From assembly GCF_014650595.1 (NCBI RefSeq), contig NZ_BMVG01000001.1, positions 62,001-126,000 of the forward strand: 64,000 nucleotides of DNA, read 5' to 3'. This document shows positions 36,769-44,641 of this stretch, piece after piece (the stretch's first letter is position 1; each line of letters starts with the position of its first letter). The position numbers and the translations under genes are program-made. This stretch comes from Streptomyces alanosinicus. Lineage in GTDB: Bacteria; Actinomycetota; Actinomycetes; Streptomycetales; Streptomycetaceae. The notes below the pieces were generated by a model. That model saw only the letters and a list, made by a program, of their open reading frames with translations, was not told the DNA's origin and made no database searches.

Positions 36769-37938
36769 TCAGTACCTCACCGGCAGGGCCAGCAGCCCCC
36801 GCGCGCGCAGGGACGGGCGCCACTTCAACTCCCCGTCGCCCAGGGCCAGGTCGGGGAACCGCTCCAGCAGGGCCGCCAGGGCGATCTCCGTCTCCGCGCG
36901 GGCCAGGGGCGCGCCGAGGCAGTAGTGGATGCCGTGACCGAGGGCGAGATGTCCGGCGGCGTCGCGGGAGAGGTCGAGGCGGTCGGGGTCGGGGAAGCGG
37001 GCGGGGTCGCGGTCCGCGGCGGACAGGGACACCAGCACCGTCTCCCCCGCCGGGACGGTGACGCCGGCGATGGTCACGTCCTCGGTGGGGAACCGGCGGA
37101 TGGCGAGCAGGGCGGGACCCTCGTAGCGGGCCAGTTCCTCCACCGCGGCGGGCAGCCGGTCCGGGTCCTTGCGCAGGGCGGCCAGCTGGTCCGGGTGCTG
37201 GAGCAGGGCGAGGACGGCGTTGCCGATGAGCTGGACCGTGTTCTCGTAGCCGGCGAAGAGGATGACGAAGGCCAGCGACATCAGCTCGTCCTCGCTGAGC
37301 CGGTCGCCGTCCTCGTCGCGTACGGCGATCAGGTCGGAGAGGAGGTCGTCGGCGGGTTCGGCGCGCTTGGCGGCGAGGAGCCGGGTGAAGAAGCCCAGCA
37401 TGGCGGCCACCCCTTCCCGGGCGGCTTCGGGCCGTGCCGGGTCCGGGGCGATGAGGCTGTCCGTCCAGGTCCGGAAGTCCAGCCGATGGCTCTCCGGCAC
37501 GCCGAGCAGGTCGCAGATGACGGTGATCGGCAGCGGGGCCGCGTAGGCGGCGATCAGGTCGGTGGTGCCGTGCGGGCCGAGCGCGTCCAGGAGCCGGTCG
37601 GCGGTACGGCGGATGGGCTCGCGCAGTTGCTGGACGCGGCGCGGAGTGAACGCGCGGCCGGCCAGCCGCCGGATGCGGGTGTGGTCCGGCGGGTCCATGT
37701 TGAGGAGGTTGGCGTCCAGGGCGGGCGGCAGGGAGAGCCCCTTGTAGGTGCCGGCCGTGGCGTGCCGCCGGTCCGCCGAGAGCCGCGGGTCGGCGAGCGC
37801 GGCCCGGACGTCGTCGAACCGGGTCACCAGCCAGGCGGGGCTGCCGTCGGGTCCGGCGATGCGATGCACGGGCGCGGTGTCGCGCAGGCGCCGGTAGACG
37901 TCGTAGGGGTGGTCGATGAGGCCGTCCGCGAGATCCAT
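36769..37938 (-). CDS. Cytochrome P450
   Basis: This is a 389-residue soluble bacterial P450. The I-helix oxygen-activation motif is F-A-G-Y-E-N-T (near residue 229), with Glu in the acid position. The K-helix E-x-x-R equivalent lies in E-E-L-A-R-Y. The heme loop is L-G-H-G-I-H-Y-C-L-G (near 335-344) with the proximal Cys; the usual Phe before G-x-G is Leu here. C-terminal L-x-V-R-Y is normal. No ferredoxin or reductase is adjacent, so electrons must come from elsewhere. The amidohydrolase gene starts upstream on the same strand, 20 bp away, so the two may be co-transcribed. The substrate is unknown. Confidence 0.93.
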   Translation of the reverse strand: MDLADGLIDHPYDVYRRLRDTAPVHRIAGPDGSPAWLVTRFDDVRAALADPRLSADRRHATAGTYKGLSLPPALDANLLNMDPPDHTRIRRLAGRAFTPRRVQQLREPIRRTADRLLDALGPHGTTDLIAAYAAPLPITVICDLLGVPESHRLDFRTWTDSLIAPDPARPEAAREGVAAMLGFFTRLLAAKRAEPADDLLSDLIAVRDEDGDRLSEDELMSLAFVILFAGYENTVQLIGNAVLALLQHPDQLAALRKDPDRLPAAVEELARYEGPALLAIRRFPTEDVTIAGVTVPAGETVLVSLSAADRDPARFPDPDRLDLSRDAAGHLALGHGIHYCLGAPLARAETEIALAALLERFPDLALGDGELKWRPSLRARGLLALPVRY

Positions 37939-37958
37939 GATCTTCAGCCTACGCGGGC

Positions 37959-39356
37959 TCAGGTGTCGTACTGCTGGATGCGCCGGCCGTGGCCGCGGTC
38001 GGTCAGTGCGGGCAGGCGCCGCGTCAACTCGCCCATGACGGACGGGAGATCGAGGGTGAGCAGGACGCGGTCACGCATCAGGATCCGGCCGTCGACGACG
38101 GTCGTGCGGACGTCCGACGCACGGGCGCTGTGCACGAGGGTGGCGGCGAGGTCGTGGACGGGCTGGGTGTGCGGGCCGGTGAGGTCGACCAGGACGATGT
38201 CGGCGCGCCGGCCGGGCGCGAGGCTGCCCACGCTGTCGCCGAGGCCGACCGCGCGGGCGCTCTGCAGGGTGGCGTGGTGCAGGGCCTGACGGGAGGTCAG
38301 CCAGCGGGGATCGCCCTCGGTGGACTTCTGGACCAGGGCGGTCAGCGTCATCGACTCCCAGACGTCGAGGGAGTTGTTGGAGGCGGCGCCGTCGGTGGCG
38401 AGGCCGACGGGGACGCCGGCCGCGCGCAGGGCCCGTACCGGAGTGGTGTCCGGCCAGGCGAACCGGAGGTAGCCGCGGGGCGCGGTCGCCACGGCCGTAC
38501 GGCCGCCGGTGCGGGCCAGCAGCGGAAGGTCGCGTTCCAGGATGCCGGTGCCGTGCGCGATGAGCAGATCGGTGTCGAGCAGTCCGGTCCGCTCCAGGAC
38601 CTCGACGGGGGTACGGCCGTGCCGGGCGAGGCCGGCTTCGCTCTGGTCGCGGTTCTCGGCGGCGTGGATGTGGACGGGCAGGCCGTGCGCGCGGGCGAGT
38701 TCGGCGGTGGCGGCGAGGTCGGCGTCGGTGACGGTGTAGGGGGCGTGCGGGGCGAGGGCGGTGGTGATACGGCCGTCGGCGGTACCGCGGTGGCGCAGCG
38801 CGAACTCCGCCGAACGTTCCCGCCCTTCGGGGCCCTGGCTGGAGAAATAGGCCTCGCCGAGGTGGGCGCGCAGCCCGCACTCGGCGACGACGGCGGCGAC
38901 CGTGTCCATGTGGAAGTAGTGGTCGGCGAAGCAGGTCACCCCGCCCCGGATCAGCTCGGCGCAGGCGAGCCGGGCGCCCAGCTCCACGTCGGCGGCGGTG
39001 AGGTTGGACTCGACGGGCCAGACGACGCCGTTGAACCACTCCTCGATCGGCAGATCCTCCGCGAGGCCGCGCAGCACCGTCATCGGGGCGTGCGTATGGC
39101 AGTTGATCAGCCCCGGCATCGCGACCTGCCCGTGCGCCTCGATCCGCTCCACGGCCGGCAGGTCCCGCACCTCGGCGGCCGTCGTCACGGACTCGATGAC
39201 CCGGTCGCGTACGACGATCGCCGCGTCCGTGCGGAACCCGATCCGCTCGTCCTGGTCGTGCCCCTCGTGTTCCTCGTGTTCCTCGTGCTCCTCGTGCTCC
39301 TCGTGGACGAGGACGGTGCAACCGGTGATGACGAGGTCGGCGGGGGAGGCACGCAT
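37959..39356 (-). CDS. Amidohydrolase, MtaD/TrzA/SAH-deaminase family
   Basis: The product is a 465-residue metal-dependent hydrolase. Ligands are in order: H-T-H in N-C-H-T-H-A-P (near residue 88), H in V-H-I-H-A-A-E-N (near 228), H in L-I-A-H-G-T (near 270), and D in A-T-D-G-A-A-S-N-N (near 320). This pattern fits S-adenosylhomocysteine/methylthioadenosine or chlorohydrolase-type deaminases that act on purine or triazine rings. Near the N-terminus (residues 18-33) there is an odd insertion of repeated H-E-E units from a 9-bp tandem repeat. The gene precedes the P450 by 20 bp. The substrate is not determined by sequence. Confidence 0.87.
   Translation of the reverse strand: MRASPADLVITGCTVLVHEEHEEHEEHEEHEGHDQDERIGFRTDAAIVVRDRVIESVTTAAEVRDLPAVERIEAHGQVAMPGLINCHTHAPMTVLRGLAEDLPIEEWFNGVVWPVESNLTAADVELGARLACAELIRGGVTCFADHYFHMDTVAAVVAECGLRAHLGEAYFSSQGPEGRERSAEFALRHRGTADGRITTALAPHAPYTVTDADLAATAELARAHGLPVHIHAAENRDQSEAGLARHGRTPVEVLERTGLLDTDLLIAHGTGILERDLPLLARTGGRTAVATAPRGYLRFAWPDTTPVRALRAAGVPVGLATDGAASNNSLDVWESMTLTALVQKSTEGDPRWLTSRQALHHATLQSARAVGLGDSVGSLAPGRRADIVLVDLTGPHTQPVHDLAATLVHSARASDVRTTVVDGRILMRDRVLLTLDLPSVMGELTRRLPALTDRGHGRRIQQYDT
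39262..39306 (-). repeat. Five 9-bp tandem repeats encoding His-Glu-Glu units
   Basis: Five copies of (C/T)CCTCGTG(T/C/G) run without a gap. They encode the H-E-E repeat inside the amidohydrolase. The unit is a multiple of three, so copy-number change would lengthen or shorten the loop without a frameshift. Confidence 0.9.
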
Positions 39357-39371
39357 GCGCCCACCGTACGG

Positions 39372-41360
39372 CTACGCGGCGGCCGGCAGCGGTACCTCGA
39401 CTCCTTGGGTCTCCAACTCCCTCAGCGCTTGGCGCAATTGTGCGAGGTGCCGGGGCGTGAGCCGGCCGGTGTCGTCGAGGTGGACGGCGCAGGCCGTGGT
39501 CGTGTCGACAAGTCGCTCCAGGACGTCGGCGACGGCAGCGGTGCCCGCGGTGTGCCGGGCGAGCGCGGGCAGTTCGGCAGCGGCGAGCGCGATGGCGGTA
39601 CGGGCTTCGGCGAGGGTGCGGTAGGCCTCCCGGCGCAGCGCCCAGCGCTCGGCGTGGTTGTGGGACACGCCGGACACGCCGGACGACCCGGACGCGCTGA
39701 CCTCGCCGGGCTCGGCGGACTCGCCGGACTCGCCGAGGAGGTTGCCGGGCTCGCCGAGGAGGTTGCCGGATTCACCGGCTCGGCCGCCGGACTCGCCGAG
39801 CACGTGTACGAGATAGGCGTGCGCGGCGCCTCCGGCCGCCGCGAGCCGCGCCCGTACCCCGCCGCCGCGCTCCCCCGGCATCGGCAGATGCCCGACGACC
39901 AGCACGAGCGCGCAGGCCAGCAGGGTCTCGCCGATCCGGCTGACGGAGGCCTGCGGCTCGCCGCCGGCCATGACCAGGGCGAGGACGAGGACGGTGACGA
40001 CGGCGGTCTGCGCGGCGAAGTGCCGGGTGGCGACCGGAACGAGCGCCCCGCAGACCGCGACCAGCGCGATGAGCCCGGCGGGCCGGGGCAGCAGCGCGGC
40101 GAACCCGGCGAACACCAGGGCGCCCAGCACGGTCCCGGCGGCCCGGCACAGCACCCGGGAGGCGAGCGGCCCGAGATCGGGTTTGACGAGGAAGACGGCG
40201 GTGGCGGGCAGCCAGTACCAGTGCTGGTGCTGGCCGTACCAGCGGGTGTGGTGCAGCGCCTGGGCGATGGCGGCGCTGGCCCCGAAGCAGAGCGCGACGC
40301 GCAGCCCGTACTCACGGCCGCCGGTGCCGAGCGCGGCGCGCAGGGCGTCCTTGGCGCCGCGGCGCCGGGCGAACAACCGCTGTCGCGCGCCGTCCGCCCG
40401 GTCGAAGGTCTCGGCGGCCCGCAACAGGGCGTCGTCCAGGGCGCGCAGGGCGGGAAGGGAGCGGCTGGGTGCGGGCAGCGGCCCGGTGCCGGTGTTGCCG
40501 CGGACGGCGGCCGCGAGTCGTCGGGGCCCGGTCGCGGCCCGCGCCGCGACCGGCTCCGCCGCCCAGAACAGGGCGGTGGCGGCCTCGGCGAGGGGCAGGG
40601 CGGCCATGTACTGGGCGTGCAGCCGGCGCTCGGCGGCGGAGCCGGCGTACCGGCGCAGCCGGGGCCCGGCGAGTGCGTCCTGGGCGTGGTCGAGTGCGGC
40701 GGTGAGCGCGGCCCGCCGCGTGGTGGCGTGCGTCCCGCCCACGGCCTCGACCAGGTCGGCGACGGCGTCGTACACGTCCGCGACCGCCGCCCGTTCCCCG
40801 TCGAACCGGAAGTCGCCGGCGAGCGAACCGGGCGTGGGCAGGGCGAGCCGCAGCAGGAGCAGCCACCCGGCTCCGGTGAGAAAGGCGAGCGCCCGCAGCA
40901 GGCCGTTCTCCGCCGCCGGCATCCCGGCGCCGAGCGCGGCCCCGACGAGCAACTGCGTCCCCGCGGCGGAGGCGACGGGTCCGACCGCGCTGACTCCGCC
41001 GGCGACCAGCCCGAGCCCGGTGAGCACCAGGGTGAGCGGTACGCCGGCCAGCCCCTGCCCGGCGTACGTGCCCACGAGCAGCCCGAGGGCGCCGGCCGAC
41101 GCGGGCACCCCGAGCCGTTTGACGGAGGCCCGCCGGCTGCCGGGCCGGTCGTTGATGCCGGCGAGCATCGCGGCGATCGCGGCGAGCACCCCGAGCGGCG
41201 TCCGCCCGGCCAGCACACCGCCGAGCAGCAGCGGCCCCGCGGCGAGAGCGCCCCGGATCACCGCGCCCCAGGGAACGGGGCCGCGCTGGGCGCGCAGGGC
41301 GTGGTCGAGCCAGAGAGGTGCGGTGGGTGCGGCGGGCCAGGACACGGGGCTCCTGTTCAT
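39372..41360 (-). CDS. FUSC-family integral membrane protein (aromatic acid exporter-like)
   Basis: The product is 662 residues in two homologous halves, each with a bundle of hydrophobic helices (residues about 25-165 and 340-480) followed by a cytoplasmic helical domain, the layout of FusC/AaeB-type proteins that export aromatic acids. A Gly/Ser/Glu low-complexity segment (about 520-570) is built partly from a 21-bp DNA repeat at 39731-39772 that gives two G-N-L-L-G-E units. The ATG at 41360 is chosen because hydrophobic sequence follows soon and an upstream ATG at 41447 has no support; its own ribosome binding site is weak. It is separate from the amidohydrolase gene by 15 bp and probably co-transcribed with it. 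Confidence 0.83.
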   Translation of the reverse strand: MNRSPVSWPAAPTAPLWLDHALRAQRGPVPWGAVIRGALAAGPLLLGGVLAGRTPLGVLAAIAAMLAGINDRPGSRRASVKRLGVPASAGALGLLVGTYAGQGLAGVPLTLVLTGLGLVAGGVSAVGPVASAAGTQLLVGAALGAGMPAAENGLLRALAFLTGAGWLLLLRLALPTPGSLAGDFRFDGERAAVADVYDAVADLVEAVGGTHATTRRAALTAALDHAQDALAGPRLRRYAGSAAERRLHAQYMAALPLAEAATALFWAAEPVAARAATGPRRLAAAVRGNTGTGPLPAPSRSLPALRALDDALLRAAETFDRADGARQRLFARRRGAKDALRAALGTGGREYGLRVALCFGASAAIAQALHHTRWYGQHQHWYWLPATAVFLVKPDLGPLASRVLCRAAGTVLGALVFAGFAALLPRPAGLIALVAVCGALVPVATRHFAAQTAVVTVLVLALVMAGGEPQASVSRIGETLLACALVLVVGHLPMPGERGGGVRARLAAAGGAAHAYLVHVLGESGGRAGESGNLLGEPGNLLGESGESAEPGEVSASGSSGVSGVSHNHAERWALRREAYRTLAEARTAIALAAAELPALARHTAGTAAVADVLERLVDTTTACAVHLDDTGRLTPRHLAQLRQALRELETQGVEVPLPAAA

Positions 41361-41630
41361 ACGAGGGCGGGGTGGGCCTTCGGACGACGGTGGCCGGATG
41401 GGCTGTGCCTCGACGGTCGGGCGGGTCCAACAGTAGGCCGGGTTCACCGAGCAAACACGGCGATCACGTTTCCGGCAGGTGAAAGATGCCTGGGAGGCCT
41501 GGGTTCTTTATGAACGCAATGCGCGTCGCACCCGTACGGCCATAGGGGGTGCCGAGAATTCAGATGCGGGCAGGGCAGAGAGGCACCGATCATGGGGAAG
41601 TCGTCCACAGTCGTCGCAGGAGCCGCCCGC

Positions 41631-42050
41631 ATGATCCGACGTGTGACCGTTCCAGGCCTCTTCCCTCCGCCCGCCTATGCACACGCCTCGGTGGTGGAAG
41701 CGGGCACGAGGCTCGCCTTCCTCGCCGGGGCCGTGCCGCTCGACGAGAAGGGGGAGATCGTCGGTCCGGGCGACCCCGTGCGGCAGGCCGAGCAGGTGAT
41801 CGCCAATCTCCGACGGCAACTGGGCGCCGTCGGGAGCGACTTGGCGCATGTGATCGTGACCGAGGTGTACGTGGTGAGCGGTGAGCCCTCGGTGCTGTCC
41901 GCCGTGTGGGAGGTCGTCCAGGCCTCGGGGCTGAGCACGGGTCCGCACTCGTCCACACTGCTCGGCGTCGCCTGCCTCGGTTACCCCGGGCAGCTGGTGG
42001 AGATCACGGCCACGGCCGTCGTACCGGAGCCGGCGGGGGAAGCGGAGTAA
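41631..42050 (+). CDS. RidA/YjgF-family protein
   Basis: The product is a 139-residue member of the RidA superfamily of trimeric proteins, several of which remove reactive enamine/imine intermediates. The core runs from L-A-F-L-A-G-A-V-P-L-D (near 29) through Q-A-E-Q-V-I-A-N-L-R-R-Q-L (near 56) to the end. The Arg that contacts carboxylates in true RidA (near residue 105, in the consensus C-x-A-R-V/R-x-A) is not present here: the corresponding stretch reads H-S-S-T-L-L-G-V-A-C-L-G-Y-P-G, so imine deaminase activity is uncertain. The ATG at 41631 has AGGAG 8 bases before it; an ATG at 41592 is also possible. A broken GNAT gene follows immediately. Confidence 0.82.
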   Translation: MIRRVTVPGLFPPPAYAHASVVEAGTRLAFLAGAVPLDEKGEIVGPGDPVRQAEQVIANLRRQLGAVGSDLAHVIVTEVYVVSGEPSVLSAVWEVVQASGLSTGPHSSTLLGVACLGYPGQLVEITATAVVPEPAGEAE

Positions 42051-42053
42051 CCG

Positions 42054-42321
42054 GTGCCGGACGAGGTCGTGCTGCGCCGGGCCGTGGCGGCGGCCGCGCG
42101 CGCCGCCGCCGATGTGTATCTGCGGTCCTTCGGCACGGCCCTGCCCACCGTCGGCCAAGGAGCGCAGCCCGGGCGGGCTGAGCCTGTGGACCTTCCAGGT
42201 CAACAAGCCCGCCCACCGTTTCTACGAGCGGCACGGATTCACGGCCGTCGAGTCCACCGACGGGAGCGGGAACGAGGAGCGGGAGCCGGACGTGCGGTAC
42301 GTCTGGCGGCCACCGCGGTGA
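42054..42321 (+). pseudogene. GNAT acetyltransferase remnant with internal deletion and frameshift
   Basis: A GTG 3 bp after the RidA stop opens a frame that reads like a GNAT N-terminus (L-R-R-A-V-A-A-A-A-R-A-A-A-D-V-Y-L-R-S-F). About 105 bp later the homology jumps to the next frame with a typical GNAT C-terminus (L-S-L-W-T-F-Q-V-N-K-P-A-H-R-F-Y-E-R-H-G-F-T-A-V-E). The whole remnant spans only about 89 codons, against about 160 for a complete enzyme, and the acetyl-CoA loop (Q/R-x-x-G-x-G/A) is missing. Deletion of the middle plus a frame change is the simplest explanation. Confidence 0.8.
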
Positions 42322-42328
42322 TCACGGC

Positions 42329-43051
42329 TCACCGCGCCGGCCGGCCCCACCTCCTCCCCTTGGGCAGGGGCTTCTCGTAGCTGCCCGCCCGGCTGGTGGC
42401 CAGGCCCAGGGCGACCAGGGACTCGGCGAGCTTGACCGCCGCCGCGACCCCGTCGACCACCGGCAGCCCGAGCTTCTCCCCCACCGCCCGTTGCAGTCCC
42501 GTCATCCCGGCGCAGCCGAGGACGAGCACCTCGGCGCCGGCGTCACGGGCCCGCTCGGCCGCCGCCAGGAACGCGGACTCGGTGCGGCCGGGATCGTCGG
42601 CGAGGTCGAGGACACCGAGCCCGGTGCCGACGACGGCGGCGCAGTTGCGCGCCACGCCGGCCGTCTCCAGGCTGTCCTCGATCTGACCGCGGGAGCGGTC
42701 GAGGGTGGTGACGACGCCGTAGCGGCGGCCGAGAAGACAGGCGAGGTGGGCGGCGGCCTCGGTGATGTCGACGACAGGGACGTCCACCAACTCCCGTACG
42801 CCTTCCCGGCCGTGTTCGCCGAAGCCGGCCAGGACGACGGCGTCGTAGCGGGGACCGTCGTAGGTGCGCAGTGTGTCGAGGACGGCGGCGGCGGAGAGAT
42901 AGCTGTCGAGCCAGCCCTCGGCGGACGCCGGGCCCCAGGCGGGGGTCAGACCGGTCACGGTGGTGCCCGCTGCGGCGGCGGAGCGCGCGCCGAGGACGAT
43001 CTCGTCGGTCATCTTCCGTGTGGTGTTGCAGTTGGTGACGATGATCCGCAA
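42329..43051 (-). CDS. Asp/Glu/hydantoin racemase-superfamily enzyme with one catalytic Cys
   Basis: The product is 240 residues. The fold signatures are I-I-V-T-N-C-N-T-T (residues 3-11), the first active-site loop V-V-L-A-G-F-G-E-H-G (near 77-86) and the second V-L-V-L-G-C-A-G-M-T-G (near 180). Hydantoin and glutamate racemases carry a Cys in both loops; here the first is Gly, leaving only the second Cys. This is the arrangement in arylmalonate decarboxylase, so simple two-base racemisation is doubtful. The start is a TTG at 43051, 5 bp after the permease stop with GGAGG upstream, so it is translated with the NCS1 permease, which probably imports its substrate or a precursor. Confidence 0.83.
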   Translation of the reverse strand: MRIIVTNCNTTRKMTDEIVLGARSAAAAGTTVTGLTPAWGPASAEGWLDSYLSAAAVLDTLRTYDGPRYDAVVLAGFGEHGREGVRELVDVPVVDITEAAAHLACLLGRRYGVVTTLDRSRGQIEDSLETAGVARNCAAVVGTGLGVLDLADDPGRTESAFLAAAERARDAGAEVLVLGCAGMTGLQRAVGEKLGLPVVDGVAAAVKLAESLVALGLATSRAGSYEKPLPKGRRWGRPAR

Positions 43052-43056
43052 CGCCG

Positions 43057-44517
43057 TCAGACCTCCTCCGCCGTGCGGTCCGTCCGCTCCCGGCGGCTCA
43101 GCAGCGCGTACAGGGCGGCGCCGAGTGCCGTGCCGATGAACCAGGAGTACGGCGCCACATCGCTGAAGCTCTTCACCAGGGCCAGTACGGCGGCGACCGC
43201 GGCGGCGGGCAGGAACGCCCACAGTGCCTTCGGGTTCACGCCCCCGCGGTAGTGGTACGGGGTGCCCGGCCGGGCGTCGAGCAGCGCCTCGACGTCGACC
43301 TTGCCGCGCTTGACCCAGTAGTAGTCGATCATGATCACGCCGAACAGCGGGCCCAGGAACGCGCCGAGGCCGCCGAGGAAGTAGTTGACGACGGTCGGAT
43401 CGGAGAAGAGGTTCCAGGGGGTGACGACCAGCGCGGCGACCGTGCTGATCATGCCGCCGATCTTGAAGGTGATCTTCTGCGGCCAGACGTTGGCCAGGTC
43501 GTACGCCGGTGAGACGAAGTTGGCGACGATGTTGACGCCCATGGTCGCCACCGCGAAGGCGAGCGCGGCCACGACCAGCACCCAGGTGTTGCCCACCCTG
43601 GCGACCAGTTCCGCCGGGTCGGTGATGGCCCGCCCGAACGCCTTCAGCGAACCGGCCGTGACGATCACCGATACGACGACGAAGGCGGTGGAATTGATGG
43701 GCAGGCCCCAGAAGTTGCCGCGCCGGACGGTCCGGTAGTCGGGTGCGAAGCGGGAGAAGTCGCAGAAGTTGAGCATCAGCGTGCCGTAGGTGGCGAGGAT
43801 GAGGCCGATCGCGCCGAACCACTGCCGCCACTGCTCGCCCGTGGACACGGGGTGCGGGGTGGCGGTGAGCGAGATGCTCCAGTGGGCCTTGGCCAGCACC
43901 CAGACCGCCAGTGCGATCATCACCAGCCAGATCACCGGGCCGCAGAAGTCCTGGAACTTGCGCACCGCTTCCATGCCCTGGCTGATGATCACCCACTGGA
44001 GCAGCCAGAGCGAGACGAAGGAGATCCAGCCGAGCGCGTCCAGGCCGAGGAAGGAGTGATGGGTGAGGGAGGCGAGGCCGGGCCAGGCCGCCAGCAGCAT
44101 CACATTGACGGCGACGGAGGCCAGATAGGTCTGGATGCCGTACCACATGATGGCGATCACGGCCCTGATCAGCGCGGGGACGTTGGCGCCCCAGACGCCG
44201 AAGCTGATTCGGCTGACCACGGGGAACGGCACGCCGTGGCGCTGGCCGATGCGGCCCATCCGGTTCATGCCGACGTAGATGAGCACGAAGCCGACGAGCA
44301 GGGCCGTGAAGACCTGCCACACGTTCATGCCGAGGACCAGCAGACCGGCGGCGAAGGTGTAGTTGCCGAGGTTGTGGACGTCGGACATCCACAGGGCGAA
44401 GAGGTCGAAGACCTTCCAGTTCCGCTCCTCGGCGGGGGCGAGGTCCTCGTTGACGAGGCGGGGGTCGGGGACGAACACGGTGGCGCCGGCGGCTTCGGCG
44501 CGGTCAGCGAGGGACAT
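43057..44517 (-). CDS. NCS1-family nucleobase/hydantoin/allantoin permease
   Basis: The product is a 486-residue symporter with 12 membrane segments of the nucleobase:cation symporter-1 family. Typical parts are R-N-W-K-V-F-D-L-F-A-L-W-M (near residue 32), G-I-Q-T-Y-L-A-S near 125, D-F-S-R-F-A-P-D-Y near 245 (family core), and D-Y-Y-W-V-K-R-G-K near 408. Members import uracil, allantoin, hydantoins or vitamin B1/B6 precursors. Followed by a racemase-superfamily enzyme and divergent from a GntR/FCD regulator, a hydantoin- or ureide-type substrate is likely but not proven. AGGAGGT lies before the ATG. Confidence 0.92.
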   Translation of the reverse strand: MSLADRAEAAGATVFVPDPRLVNEDLAPAEERNWKVFDLFALWMSDVHNLGNYTFAAGLLVLGMNVWQVFTALLVGFVLIYVGMNRMGRIGQRHGVPFPVVSRISFGVWGANVPALIRAVIAIMWYGIQTYLASVAVNVMLLAAWPGLASLTHHSFLGLDALGWISFVSLWLLQWVIISQGMEAVRKFQDFCGPVIWLVMIALAVWVLAKAHWSISLTATPHPVSTGEQWRQWFGAIGLILATYGTLMLNFCDFSRFAPDYRTVRRGNFWGLPINSTAFVVVSVIVTAGSLKAFGRAITDPAELVARVGNTWVLVVAALAFAVATMGVNIVANFVSPAYDLANVWPQKITFKIGGMISTVAALVVTPWNLFSDPTVVNYFLGGLGAFLGPLFGVIMIDYYWVKRGKVDVEALLDARPGTPYHYRGGVNPKALWAFLPAAAVAAVLALVKSFSDVAPYSWFIGTALGAALYALLSRRERTDRTAEEV

Positions 44518-44535
44518 GGGACCTCCTGGACGGCC

Positions 44536-44549
44536 TTTGGTATACCAAA
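44536..44549. promoter_or_regulatory. Perfect palindrome, probable GntR/FCD operator
   Basis: TTTGGTATACCAAA is a perfect 14-bp palindrome 19 bp before the permease start and 92 bp before the divergent GntR gene. A TGGTATACCA core is typical of FCD-type GntR operators, so the neighbouring regulator is the likely ligand. Binding here would block permease transcription. Confidence 0.75.
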
Positions 44550-44641
44550 CTGCCGATATGGTGCCGTCGTCAAGCGTTCGGACCGATGTCGTTGCCGTTA
44601 CGGCCCCGTAAAAGTCGCCCCGTGTCGGCGAAGATGGGCCC

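Noticed and set aside
36769..41360. P450, amidohydrolase and FUSC exporter as a biosynthetic gene cluster
   Set aside because: There is no core synthase (PKS, NRPS, terpene cyclase, RiPP precursor) in reach; the three genes may only be a small operon.
37989..41513. A 1174-codon plus-strand frame opposite the amidohydrolase and FUSC genes
   Set aside because: It is Gly/Gln/Arg-rich without any domain and exists only because of codon bias in the real minus-strand genes.
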